DNA from: DASQHW01 sp038238245
GTDB lineage: Bacteria > Actinomycetota > Acidimicrobiia > IMCC26256 > PALSA-610
Length of the DNA stretch: 64,000 nucleotides
Direction of reading: 5' to 3'
NCBI GenBank assembly: GCA_038238245.1
Contig: JBBRXX010000001.1
Location: 214,611 to 278,610, forward strand
Shown piece by piece: positions 8,929 through 16,470 of this stretch; the first letter of the stretch is position 1, and every line of letters starts with the position of its first letter. The notes under the pieces were generated by a model, which searched no databases, had not been told where the DNA came from, and was given only the letters and a program-made list of their open reading frames with translations. A program made the position numbers and the translations under genes.

Positions 8929-9215
8929 ATGAACAACCACTCGATCGAATACGCCGAAGTGGTCCCCAATGCGCCTGGGCCGAAGCGCCGTTGTACACCG
9001 GTCGTGAACGCGCGGCGCTCCGCTGGTGTGAGGCGCTGACCCTGATCGCCGACTCCAGCGACCGTGACGATGCCTTTCGCGAGGTACAAGAGCAATTCGA
9101 CGAGCGTGAGATCGTTCTTCTCACGCTCGCTGTCGCGACCATCAATGCGCGGAACCGGCTCAACGAGGGACTGCACGCGTCGGTCGGCGATTACCGCTCC
9201 CGACACCAGCCTTGA
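8929..9215 (+). pseudogene. AhpD/carboxymuconolactone decarboxylase-like gene with internal deletion and frameshift
   Basis: The first frame (ATG 8929, after GGAAGG) encodes 15 residues ending IEYAEVVPNA, a typical start of alkylhydroperoxidase AhpD-like proteins. From 8976 a different frame reads WAEAPLYTGRERAALRWCEALTL and continues to the normal C-terminus with NRLNEG at 9215. The roughly 75-residue middle, which should hold the catalytic Cys-x-x-Cys, is absent and the join is out of frame. I therefore call it a pseudogene. A short 74-residue frame from 8991 is open but lacks the active site. It lies between two genes that carry SufR-like operators. Confidence 0.75.
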
Positions 9216-9240
9216 GCCGCGCGATCTTTTGACGTAGGCG

Positions 9241-9546
9241 TCACTGATGTTCCAGGTCTTCGAACTCGCTCACGCTGGCGACGAATCCGGCCCACGTGCC
9301 GAAGAAGAGCCCTGCGAGAAGACCGGTACCCGCACCCATCGCGATCGGGCCCGCGATCGCCGTCCCTGTGGGCACAACGGCGAGCGCGACCAACGTCCCA
9401 AAGAAGAGGGCGCCCGCCGGCATCAGCAACGCACTCCACATGATCATCCGCCGGACCAGGTGGCGTTCGGCAACGTGGTCGGCGGTCTCGGTGGGCTGGG
9501 CGGGATGAAGTCCCGACGTCGCGGGCACGATTGCATGTGCGGTCAT
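9241..9546 (-). CDS. Small two-helix membrane protein
   Basis: A 101-residue protein with a hydrophilic N-terminus (TADHVAERHLVRRM) followed by two hydrophobic helices at about residues 36-58 and 64-86, the second rich in Gly. No family was recognised. The ATG at 9546 was chosen because GGGAG lies five bases upstream; the ATG at 9558 has no such signal. The SufR-like operator at 9595-9614 sits about 50 bases upstream and overlaps a TAGAAT -10 on the minus strand. It is likely a member of the same stress regulon. Confidence 0.6.
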   Translation of the reverse strand: MTAHAIVPATSGLHPAQPTETADHVAERHLVRRMIMWSALLMPAGALFFGTLVALAVVPTGTAIAGPIAMGAGTGLLAGLFFGTWAGFVASVSEFEDLEHQ

Positions 9547-9594
9547 GACGGCTCCCATTCGGCGGGTCTCGGGGTCGAGGTTTGCTCCGCAATA

Positions 9595-9614
9595 ATTCTA
9601 GCTGTTACTAGTAT
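9595..9614. promoter_or_regulatory. SufR-like operator, site 2 (ATTCTAG-N6-CTAGTAT)
   Basis: This has the same two-half-site architecture as site 1, with CTAG cores at 9598 and 9608. It lies upstream of the small membrane protein gene that starts at 9546 on the minus strand and downstream of the aconitase stop at 9661, so only the small gene can be its target. Minus-strand TAGAAT in the motif may serve as the -10. Confidence 0.7.
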
Positions 9615-9660
9615 AGGTGCTCGAGGGAGACGCGCACAACGCGAGGTACACCCCGGTTGC

Positions 9661-11610
9661 CTACGACGAAGCGTGCCCGCGGTCTCGGAGGAATGTGATG
9701 AGGGAGCCCGCGCTGATGAGCTCGACTTGGCGGGCGGACAGGTCATGAGCGCAGAGGTAGCGGTGGCCCTTCGTGCGGTTCTCGACGGTGACGTCGGAGC
9801 GGCTGCGGATCTGTTTGCCGACGTCTGAAATCGCGAGGTCGTCATCGCGGTCGATGCGGTCGTAGTCGGTGTCGTCGGCGAACGTGAGTGGAAGAACGCC
9901 GAAGTTCACGAGGTTCTGGGCGTGGATGCGGGCAAAGCGCTTGGCGATCACCACGTGCAGTCCGAGGTAGCGGGGCGCGATCGCCGCGTGCTCCCTACTC
10001 GAACCCTGCCCGTAGTTGTCGCCCGCGACGATGAAATGCCCACCGCGTTCGCGTTGCTCGAGCGCACGGTCGTAGTAGGTGTCGTCGATCGCGGCGAACG
10101 CGAACTTGCTGATCTCGGGGATGTTGCTGCGGAGCGGGAGCGCCTTCGCTCCCGCTTGCAGTATTTCGTCGGTCGAGACGTTGTCTCCGACCTTCAACAG
10201 CACAGGACCGGAGATCGCGTCGCGGAGGGGCTCGAACTCCGGGAGTGACGCGATGTTCGGGCCTTTGACGAGCGCGACGCTTCGGCCGTCCGGCGGGGGC
10301 TCGACCAGCATCGCGGTGTTGATGTGATCCTTGTGCGGTGGCCGGTATTGCGGGTACGGCATGTCCAGGTCGCGGGGGTCCGTGATCACGCCGGTGAGCG
10401 CCGACGCGGCGGCGGTCTCCGGACTGCACAAGTACACGCGGTCTTCGCGGGTGCCGGAGCGGCCGGGGAAGTTGCGGGGAACGGTCCGCAGGCTGATCCG
10501 GTTGGTGGCGGGTGCTTGGCCCATACCGATGCAACCCATGCAGCCGGCTTGGTGGATGCGGGCGCCGGCGGTGATCAACGCGAGGAGGTAGCCCTCGGAG
10601 TCGAGGGTCTCGAGGGTCTGGCGAGATGTCGGGTTGACGTCGAACGAGACGCGGTCGTGGGTTTGTTTGCCGTCGACGATGAGTGCGGCGATGGCAAAGT
10701 CGCGGAGTCCGGGATTGGCGGATGAGCCGATCACACATTGAGAGATCTCGGCGCCGGCCACCTCGCGCACGGTTACGACGTTGCCGGGACTCGACAGCGT
10801 GGCGATGAGTGGCTCGAGGCGGCTGAGGTCGATTTCTTCGTCGATGTCGTAAGTGCAATCGGCGTCGGCGATCAGTTCGGTCCAGTCGTGCTCGCGACCT
10901 TCGGATGCCAGGAACAGCCTTGTCTGCTCGTCGGATGGAAAGACCGAAGTGGTCGCGCCGAGCTCGGCGCCCATGTTCGCGATCACGTGCCGGTCCATCG
11001 CCGTGAGGTTCGCGAGTCCCGGGCCGTGGTACTCGATGATCCGGCCGAGTCCGCCTTTCACGTCGTGACGGCGCAGCATCTCGAGGATCACGTCTTTGGC
11101 GCTCACCCAGTCGGGGAGCGTGTCAACCAACTGCACGCCCCAGATCTTCGGCATAGTGAGATGGAAGGGCTCGCCGGCCATCGCCATCGCGGCCTCGATC
11201 CCGCCCGCTCCGGTCGCAAGCATGCCGAGCGACCCGGCTGCGCAGGTGTGACTGTCGGAACCGAGGAGCGTCTTGCCCGGGACGCCGAACCGTTGCATGT
11301 GCACCGGGTGGCTGACACCGTTGCCGGGCTTGCTGTACCAGAGCCCGAACCGCTGGCAGGCGCTTCGCAGGAAGAGATGGTCATCCGCATTGCGGAAGTC
11401 GGCCTGCAACAAGTTGTGGTCGACGTACTGCGCTGAAAGCTCGGTCTTGACGCGGTCGAGGCCCATCGCCTCCAACTCGAGCATCACCATCGTGCCCGTT
11501 GCGTCCTGCGTAAGCGTCTGATCGATGCGGATCCCGATCTCGCCGCCGGGCGCAAGGTCGCCCTCTACGAGATGCGACGCGATCAGCTTCTGCGCCAGGT
11601 TCTGACCCAT
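9661..11610 (-). CDS. acn: Aconitate hydratase (short, monomeric type)
   Basis: This 649-residue 4Fe-4S enzyme interconverts citrate and isocitrate in the TCA cycle. Family landmarks are LGSDSHTC (C123, first cluster ligand), the later AGCMGCIGMG carrying the other two cysteines, the substrate-loop GSSREHAAIAPRYLG and the swivel domain VGDNVSTDEIL. The length and order fit the mitochondrial/Aquifex-like aconitase class rather than the 900-residue AcnA. The ATG at 11610 has GAGGAG upstream; the longer frame to 11721 runs through the promoter and operator. The gene is divergent from the SufR-like regulator at 11703 and shares the operator at 11651-11670. Aconitase is a classic Fe-S damage target, so control with suf is logical. 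Confidence 0.92.
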   Translation of the reverse strand: MGQNLAQKLIASHLVEGDLAPGGEIGIRIDQTLTQDATGTMVMLELEAMGLDRVKTELSAQYVDHNLLQADFRNADDHLFLRSACQRFGLWYSKPGNGVSHPVHMQRFGVPGKTLLGSDSHTCAAGSLGMLATGAGGIEAAMAMAGEPFHLTMPKIWGVQLVDTLPDWVSAKDVILEMLRRHDVKGGLGRIIEYHGPGLANLTAMDRHVIANMGAELGATTSVFPSDEQTRLFLASEGREHDWTELIADADCTYDIDEEIDLSRLEPLIATLSSPGNVVTVREVAGAEISQCVIGSSANPGLRDFAIAALIVDGKQTHDRVSFDVNPTSRQTLETLDSEGYLLALITAGARIHQAGCMGCIGMGQAPATNRISLRTVPRNFPGRSGTREDRVYLCSPETAAASALTGVITDPRDLDMPYPQYRPPHKDHINTAMLVEPPPDGRSVALVKGPNIASLPEFEPLRDAISGPVLLKVGDNVSTDEILQAGAKALPLRSNIPEISKFAFAAIDDTYYDRALEQRERGGHFIVAGDNYGQGSSREHAAIAPRYLGLHVVIAKRFARIHAQNLVNFGVLPLTFADDTDYDRIDRDDDLAISDVGKQIRSRSDVTVENRTKGHRYLCAHDLSARQVELISAGSLITFLRDRGHASS

Positions 11611-11650
11611 CGGGGACTCCTCGAGGCCGTTTCGGGAACTTCTGTACCTT

Positions 11651-11670
11651 TCTCTAGGGTATAGTAGAAG
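11651..11670. promoter_or_regulatory. SufR-like operator, site 3 (TCTCTAG-N6-GTAGAAG)
   Basis: The weakest of the four copies still keeps the 10-base phasing (CTAG at 11654, GTAG at 11664). It is centred between aconitase (start 11610, minus) and the regulator gene (start 11703, plus). TATAGT on the plus strand and TACTAT on the minus strand inside or beside the site are candidate -10 boxes for both genes. This suggests autoregulation plus control of aconitase. Confidence 0.68.
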
Positions 11671-11702
11671 AACAAGCATCGCCTCGTTTGGGAGGAGGAC
11701 GC

Positions 11703-12377
11703 ATGGCATCTCAGGCGCCAACGCTGCAGGAACAGGCTCGTGCTCTCGGTGACCCGACCCGTCACGCGATCTTCCGATACGTGGCCGACGCAGAAACGGC
11801 GATCGATGTTGCCGAACTCACCGAACATTTCGGTTTCAATCACAACGCGATCCGACAGCACCTCGCCAAGCTGGTTTCCGCTGGCCTCGTAACCGAGGCA
11901 CAGGCGCCGATCGCCGGACGCGGGCGGCCGCGTCTCAGCTACCGCGTGCATCCCGGTGCCGATAGCCGTTGGGGCGCTTCGGGACCCTACGAGCGACTGA
12001 GCTTGCTCCTGTCCGAGATGATCCGAACCGGGGACTCAGCCGTTGAGGTCGGGCGCCGCGTCGGCCGTCGTCAACGACTGGATAGAGACGTTGCAGACGA
12101 TCCGGTCGCGGTCGTCGTCGAAGCCATGGAGCGCGAAGGCTTCGAACCGACCGTTCGCGTGCGCGGTGACCGCGTGGATGTCGTCTTGGGAACCTGTCCG
12201 TTCGAGACGACCGCACTTGCCGACCCGGACATCGTGTGTTCGATGCATCTCGGACTCGCGCAAGGCGTCGCCGAACAGACCGACGGACGTATCGCAGTCG
12301 ACGAGCTCGTGCGACACGATCCCCGGCGTGCGAAGTGTCGCTTGCACCTACACCTCGAACCGGGCCACGACGACTGA
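11703..12377 (+). CDS. SufR-like winged-helix repressor with putative Fe-S-binding cysteines
   Basis: A 224-residue ArsR-type winged helix occupies residues 8-85: LGDPTRHAIFRYV, then the recognition region FGFNHNAIRQHLAKLVSAGLV. The C-terminal part carries three cysteines, C165 (LGTCPF), C179 (DIVCSMHLG) and C212 (AKCRLHL). These resemble the cluster ligands of SufR proteins, which repress suf genes when an Fe-S cluster is bound and respond to oxidants, NO or iron loss. The ATG at 11703 has GGAGGAGG seven to eight bases upstream. It is not adjacent to suf here but is divergent from aconitase. It is the obvious candidate to bind the four palindromes at 8381, 9595, 11651 and 13962. Confidence 0.8.
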   Translation: MASQAPTLQEQARALGDPTRHAIFRYVADAETAIDVAELTEHFGFNHNAIRQHLAKLVSAGLVTEAQAPIAGRGRPRLSYRVHPGADSRWGASGPYERLSLLLSEMIRTGDSAVEVGRRVGRRQRLDRDVADDPVAVVVEAMEREGFEPTVRVRGDRVDVVLGTCPFETTALADPDIVCSMHLGLAQGVAEQTDGRIAVDELVRHDPRRAKCRLHLHLEPGHDD

Positions 12378-12578
12378 CGCAGGATCGGTCCAGCTGCTTG
12401 TCGCGCTATGAGTCTTCCGGCATCGCGTCCCACCACTGACACCACCATGCGGCGCCGACGAGGATGCCGAGCTGCCGGTGCCAGCAATACGAGAGATCTG
12501 CCGAACATTGTCTCGTCGATCTCCTTCGGTCTGGCTCTCGTATTACGTATTCGGCCACAACTCGAACCTCGCCGCGCG

Positions 12579-13043
12579 TTAGTTCGACGCTCGGATTGCG
12601 GATCGACGCTTGATGATTGCGCGTAGGTGCGTTGCGAGGACGGCGGCTTCGGAGTGTTCGAGGTCACGAGACGCCGTGAGCAACGTGACTGGGCGGCGTT
12701 CGGAGAGGTCGATGAGCTCGGAGATCCCCGCCGCCGCTGCTTTGTGTCGGAGTTCGGTTCGATATCGCTTCGTGAACTCGGCGAAGCGCTCGGGACGGTG
12801 TCCGTAGAACTGCCGCAGCTCGGTGGTCGGCGACAGATCCTTGCGCCAAGCATCGAAGTGCGCGTGGTCCTTGCGGAGGCCGCGGGGCCACAGGCGGTCA
12901 ACGAGGATGCGCGCACCATCGCCTCGAGCCGGCGGATCGTACGCACGTTTGATACGGATGCGGAACAGTTGTGCGGTCGTAGTCGCTCCTCGATTATCTC
13001 GCTGAGTCGTGCACGCGGTGATGGATTCGCGGTTTCGTCGCAA
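12579..13043 (-). CDS. DUF488 family protein (YeaO-like)
   Basis: A 154-residue frame. The conserved DUF488 core begins RIRIKRAYDPP and continues ILVDRLWPRGLRKD, HFDAWRKDLSP, LRQFYGH and YRTEL, followed by VTLLTASRDLEHSEAAVLA. The family is widespread and of uncertain function. The true start is unclear: the open frame begins at a TTG at 13043, but homologues begin at about RIKRAYD. The first 28 residues may be untranslated. A GAGGAG lies upstream of the core without a good ATG/GTG. It is monocistronic between the regulator and a small membrane protein. Confidence 0.75.
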   Translation of the reverse strand: MRRNRESITACTTQRDNRGATTTAQLFRIRIKRAYDPPARGDGARILVDRLWPRGLRKDHAHFDAWRKDLSPTTELRQFYGHRPERFAEFTKRYRTELRHKAAAAGISELIDLSERRPVTLLTASRDLEHSEAAVLATHLRAIIKRRSAIRASN

Positions 13044-13069
13044 TGCGTTCTGTCGACTAAAGTTATCGA

Positions 13070-13411
13070 ATGCGTCGGCGGTCGATCGTCACGATTGCGT
13101 TGTGTGCATTCGTGGCCGGCCTCGGCGGGTTTCTCGCGCTTTCGCTGCATGTCGGTGATGTTGGCGCCCGTCGGTCGAGCAGCGATCCGGCCGCTGTGCA
13201 CCGCGTCCCGCGGCATGAGGTCACGCTGGTCGCGACGCCGAGCATCGCGACGTCGGCGCGCGGCGTGCAGTCGCCTGCGATCATTGCGATCGCGCCCACT
13301 GCTTACTTCTCCGCTCTCTGGCTTGCGCTCGGCGGGATCCTGTTGGTGCTCGCAGGGTCGCCTGTTCGACCGACGTGCCGCCGTCGAGCGCCCCCGCTCC
13401 TCGTGATCTGA
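13070..13411 (+). CDS. Hypothetical small membrane protein
   Basis: A 113-residue frame with an N-terminal hydrophobic helix (residues 5-26), a polar Ser/Arg/Pro-containing middle and a second helix at about residues 76-98, then a basic tail. No family was recognised. It starts at an ATG just downstream of the divergent DUF488 gene, and no strong ribosome binding site is visible. Codon use resembles its neighbours, but the call rests mainly on the two membrane segments. Confidence 0.45.
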   Translation: MRRRSIVTIALCAFVAGLGGFLALSLHVGDVGARRSSSDPAAVHRVPRHEVTLVATPSIATSARGVQSPAIIAIAPTAYFSALWLALGGILLVLAGSPVRPTCRRRAPPLLVI

Positions 13412-13458
13412 CTGCTCAGTCGGCTTCGCGCCGTTGGCGCGATCACAAGGGAGCGATC

Positions 13459-13848
13459 ATGACGATTTCACAGACACAGGATGTAGTCGCGTCCGCCAAC
13501 ACCAATCGAGAGTTCCTCCGTATTGTGATGGAGCGGCTGACGGCCGAGCGCGCGGCTCAACTTGCAGATGATGCTGCCCGTCCCGTCGTCGAGTATGAGC
13601 AGCAAGCGACAACCGGATCCGGCGAGACCGACTACATCAACGTCGAAATGGAACGCCAGCTTGTCGCGGCACTCGACGGGCATGCGCGACAAGCACGCGA
13701 GGAAGTCCGGCTCGCCCTCGCTCGCCTCGACGAGGGTACCTACGGACGGTGCGAGCGCTGTGGCGTGACGATCGACGTGGAGCGCCTGCTGGCTCTTCCG
13801 CGAGTCGCGTTCTGCATCGACTGTCAACGCACCAGCGAATCGCGCTGA
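13459..13848 (+). CDS. DksA/TraR-type C4 zinc-finger protein
   Basis: A 129-residue protein with the TraR/DksA layout: an N-terminal coiled-coil region (REFLRIVMERLTAERAAQLAD) and a C-terminal zinc finger CERCGVTID-16-CIDC. GTYGRCERCG is the classic entry to the finger. Such proteins bind the RNA polymerase secondary channel or act as small zinc regulators. The ATG at 13459 follows AAGGGAG. The longer upstream frame crosses the previous gene's tail. A strong hairpin at 13882-13919 follows and probably ends the transcript before nirK. Confidence 0.85.
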   Translation: MTISQTQDVVASANTNREFLRIVMERLTAERAAQLADDAARPVVEYEQQATTGSGETDYINVEMERQLVAALDGHARQAREEVRLALARLDEGTYGRCERCGVTIDVERLLALPRVAFCIDCQRTSESR

Positions 13849-13881
13849 GCAACAGTCTCGAAGGCGCCCGCTTGAAGATCT

Positions 13882-13919
13882 CGGACTATCCGCCCCACGC
13901 CGAGGTGGCGGATAGTCCG
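13882..13919 (+). terminator. Hairpin between the DksA-like gene and nirK
   Basis: The 13-base arm CGGACTATCCGCC (13882-13894) pairs perfectly with GGCGGATAGTCCG (13907-13919) across a 12-base loop. No U-tract follows, so it could terminate inefficiently, act with Rho, or stabilise the 3' end of the upstream mRNA. It isolates the nirK promoter and operator from read-through. Confidence 0.65.
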
Positions 13920-13961
13920 GGGCGGGCGGGGAGCAGACGGATGCGACCGTGGTATCCGGTT

Positions 13962-13981
13962 ATTCTAGGCTATGCTAGAAG
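13962..13981. promoter_or_regulatory. SufR-like operator, site 4 (ATTCTAG-N6-CTAGAAG)
   Basis: The best match to a symmetric site, with CTAG cores at 13965 and 13975. It lies 43 bases upstream of the nirK start codon. The right half and following bases (TAGAAGTAT) look like a -10 region. It links the nitrite reductase to the same control as suf, haemoglobin and aconitase. Confidence 0.75.
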
Positions 13982-14023
13982 TATCAGTGAGATCGCTGAA
14001 ACGTTCTTCGCCGGAGGTGTCGG

Positions 14024-15094
14024 ATGCAAGCGAACGGGCAGTCGAAGGGCACGAGCGTGTGGCCGACGTTCATCACCTCTTTCGCGGTGCTTTCACTGAC
14101 GGTCAGTGTTCTCAGTCTCGGTGTCGTTCTCGACAAGAGCGGCGGTTCGAGCAGCGGAACCGCGGTCGCAGAGACGAGTGTCAGTAGGGGGTTTGACTTC
14201 GGCGCCGGCCCGCCCGACTCGTTTCAAGCGCGCAACCCGAATGCGCCGAAACCGAGCGAGCCGTCGGCGCCAGTAGTGCACAAGGTGACCTTCGACATCG
14301 AAGAGAAGCAGGTCGAGGTCGCTCCGGGCGTGTCGCAACTTATGTGGACGTACAACGGAGAGGTGCCGGGCCCGATCTTGCGGGGGAAGGTCGGGGACAC
14401 GTTCGAGGTCAAGCTCGTCAACCATGGCTCCATGAGCCATTCGATCGACTTCCACGCGAGTGAGGTCGCTCCGAACGTCACGATGCGCATGATCGGCCCT
14501 AACCAATCGCTCGTGTACAAGTTCACGGCAACCCATTCGGGTATCTACCTCTACCACTGCGGCACACCTCCGGTACTCCAGCACATGGCCATGGGCATGT
14601 ACGGAGCGGTCATCATTGACCCACCGAATCTGGCGCCGGTCGCTCACGAGTACGTATTCGTCCAGTCCGAGCTCTACCGGGAGAGCGACCCTTCCCAGCC
14701 GGTTGACTACAACAAGCTCCTTGGCGAGAAGTGGGACGGCGTCGTCTTCAACGGCTACGTCGATCAATACTCCGAGCGGCCGATTCGCGTGCAGCCCAAC
14801 CAGAAGATCCGTGTCTGGGTTGTGGACGCAGGTCCGTCAGATATCTCCTCCTTCCATGTGATCGGCACGATCTTCGACACGGTCTACAAGGAAGGCGCCT
14901 ACCTGCTGCAGCCTGGGCTTGACCATGGTGGTGGACAGGCGCTCGACCTCGCGCCGGCCCAGGGTGGCTTCGTCGAGTTCACCCTTGACGTACCGGGCAA
15001 GTACCCATTCATCACTCACAAGTTCGCCGATGCGTCGAGAGGCGCTGGAGGCGTCTTCGCGGCTGGGAACGTTCCGGCCGACGCGGCCGGCTAG
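14024..15094 (+). CDS. nirK: Membrane-anchored copper nitrite reductase (NirK type)
   Basis: A 356-residue two-cupredoxin-domain enzyme expected to reduce nitrite to NO outside the membrane. An uncleaved signal anchor lies at residues 14-36. Type 1 copper ligands are H139, C179, H187 and M192. Type 2 ligands are H144, H178 and H332, with the active-site H278 in SSFHVIG. All positions follow NirK spacing apart from a loop between C179 and H187 that is one residue shorter than in classical NirK. The HCGTPPVLQH form is seen in archaeal and actinobacterial relatives. GGAGG precedes the ATG. The operator at 13962 suggests repression by the SufR-like protein. Confidence 0.88.
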   Translation: MQANGQSKGTSVWPTFITSFAVLSLTVSVLSLGVVLDKSGGSSSGTAVAETSVSRGFDFGAGPPDSFQARNPNAPKPSEPSAPVVHKVTFDIEEKQVEVAPGVSQLMWTYNGEVPGPILRGKVGDTFEVKLVNHGSMSHSIDFHASEVAPNVTMRMIGPNQSLVYKFTATHSGIYLYHCGTPPVLQHMAMGMYGAVIIDPPNLAPVAHEYVFVQSELYRESDPSQPVDYNKLLGEKWDGVVFNGYVDQYSERPIRVQPNQKIRVWVVDAGPSDISSFHVIGTIFDTVYKEGAYLLQPGLDHGGGQALDLAPAQGGFVEFTLDVPGKYPFITHKFADASRGAGGVFAAGNVPADAAG

Positions 15095-15119
15095 CCGAGA
15101 AAACGATCGGAGTTTGACG

Positions 15120-15470
15120 ATGACACTTCCTATGTCCGTCTCGAAGCATCACACGGTGTGGGTCAAGTTTGCCGACGGTCGCGCGAGCGCGGTTCGTTAC
15201 GCGGTCGACGGGGATCGAATGGTGTGTTTCGGCTCCGATTTGCCATTGGATGCAACCGATGGAACTCGTGTGTTCCTGACGGTCCATGAGATCGCCGGAG
15301 GTCAAGCGCTTACCGAGATGACCGCGACGCTGCGTAACGTGACGGCGGACGAGATCGATCCAAACGCGGTGCTCGACCTCCTGGAACATGTCTCGCTCGG
15401 GAGTACGACGGACGAGGTGAACGTGGCGATCGCTCGGCATCGAGCTCGTCGCCTGGTCGCCTTCGACTAG
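15120..15470 (+). CDS. Small split-barrel-like protein, possibly pyridoxamine-phosphate-oxidase family
   Basis: This 116-residue protein follows nirK by 25 bases and is probably cotranscribed. Its sequence has an alternating beta pattern (VWVKFADGRASAVRYAVDG, RMVCFGSD, RVFLTVHEIAGG) and a C-terminal helix ending EVNVAIARHRARR. I associate it with small pyridoxamine-5'-phosphate-oxidase-like FMN or F420 proteins, but no cofactor motif is certain. The ATG at 15120 has CGGAG upstream. The longer open frame overlaps nirK and was rejected. Confidence 0.5.
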   Translation: MTLPMSVSKHHTVWVKFADGRASAVRYAVDGDRMVCFGSDLPLDATDGTRVFLTVHEIAGGQALTEMTATLRNVTADEIDPNAVLDLLEHVSLGSTTDEVNVAIARHRARRLVAFD

Positions 15471-15538
15471 CAGAATGCGTATCGCGTGAAGATGAATGGG
15501 CTCGAAGCCCCAAGACAGACCGAAGGCCGGAGGTAACC

Positions 15539-15991
15539 ATGGACACCATCGTGGTCGGATACGACCACTCTGAGGCGGCGCAAGCCGCGCTCAACTGGGC
15601 CAGTGAGCAAGCGATCCGCACCGACAGCGAGCTGGTCGTCGTCTACGTCGCTTCGTCGATCGCCGAATGGGAGCTCTCAGCCGCGCAGATCGACCCCGAT
15701 CCGATACGCCACGAATTCGAACGGCGTCTCAGGGAGGAGTGGACCGCGCCCGTTCGCAAAGCGCACGTCCCCTACCGCACGAGGTTCACGGTTGGACGTG
15801 CCGCCGATGAACTGATGCGAGCCGCACGGGCGGAAGACGCAGCTCTCATCGTCATTGGCATGAGTCCAAGGGGCACGCTCAGCGAGCTCGTCTTGGGCAG
15901 CACGGAACATGACCTCCTACACGGTGCTGTACGACCCGTCGTTGCCGTCCCCGCATCGTGGAGCAAGCCGCCTTCCCGCGTCGCCGAGTAG
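15539..15991 (+). CDS. Universal stress protein (UspA family)
   Basis: A 150-residue single-domain USP. It begins IVVGYDHSEAAQAALNWA and ends with the ATP-binding-type segment GMSPRGTLSELVLGSTEHDLL then VRPVVAVP. The Gly of the usual G-x2-G step is replaced by Pro (GMSP), so nucleotide binding may be altered. AAGGCCGGAGG lies upstream of the ATG. It follows the nirK pair in the same direction, and such proteins often accompany anaerobic or nitrogen-oxide responses in actinobacteria. Confidence 0.88.
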   Translation: MDTIVVGYDHSEAAQAALNWASEQAIRTDSELVVVYVASSIAEWELSAAQIDPDPIRHEFERRLREEWTAPVRKAHVPYRTRFTVGRAADELMRAARAEDAALIVIGMSPRGTLSELVLGSTEHDLLHGAVRPVVAVPASWSKPPSRVAE

Positions 15992-16045
15992 TGCTTCGTT
16001 GATGTTCTCCTCCTGGGAGTGGCTGACGCGAGCTTCCGCGTACAT

Positions 16046-16450
16046 CTAGTCGACGGAACGCGACCGGGGCACAAGAAGCGGCTCAAGCCGTTTCAACTCG
16101 TCCAGGTGCGCGACGGCAAGGGTCGCGAGCAGCCGGGATCCAGTCTTCGTGAGGTGGAGACGGACGATACGGTGATCAAGCGCGTCGACGCGACGTTCGA
16201 CCAGGCCGGCGATCTCGGCGCGGTCAACGAGGCCGACCACGCTGTGGTGACGAAGGAGCAAGTGGTCGGCCACGTCCCGGATCGTGGGCGTGCCTCCGCG
16301 GTGCCCACGGATCGCGAGGAGAAGCTGATACTGAGCCGGAGTGATCCCGGCCTCGACGGCCTGCTGCTCACTCCAATGCAAGAAGCGACGGAGTTGGTCA
16401 CGGAAGATCAGGAGTCGCTGGTAGTCCGAGTCGGCGAGCGTGAGAAGCAT
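16046..16450 (-). CDS. MarR family regulator
   Basis: A 134-residue MarR protein. Winged-helix elements include AGITPAQYQLLLAIRGH, PTIRDVADHLLLRHHSVVGLVDRAE and the wing DHRIVRLHLTKTGSRLL. It is divergent from the ClC channel gene with about 20 bases between start codons. A perfect 13-base palindrome (ATCGTA-C-TACGAT, 16449-16461) overlaps its start codon and probably serves as its operator. It likely controls itself and the channel. Confidence 0.85.
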   Translation of the reverse strand: MLLTLADSDYQRLLIFRDQLRRFLHWSEQQAVEAGITPAQYQLLLAIRGHRGGTPTIRDVADHLLLRHHSVVGLVDRAEIAGLVERRVDALDHRIVRLHLTKTGSRLLATLAVAHLDELKRLEPLLVPRSRSVD

Positions 16451-16461
16451 CGTACTACGAT
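16449..16461. promoter_or_regulatory. Palindrome at the marR/clc divergent promoter
   Basis: ATCGTA-C-TACGAT is a perfect inverted repeat around a single central base. It sits in the short gap between the MarR and ClC start codons. Given MarR biology it is the likely operator. It overlaps the MarR start codon as annotated, which implies a leaderless transcript or a start a few codons further in. Confidence 0.5.
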
Positions 16462-16470
16462 ATCTCCATC

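Noticed and set aside
12387..12510. Minus-strand open segment ending LGILVGAAWWCQWWDAMPEDS
   Set aside because: It has some protein character but no start or recognisable family, and it shifts frame upstream; it may be another remnant but the evidence is too thin.
12071..13216. Long minus-strand frame of 381 codons
   Set aside because: It overlaps the SufR-like and DUF488 genes in other frames and is Arg/Ser-rich, a GC-driven shadow.
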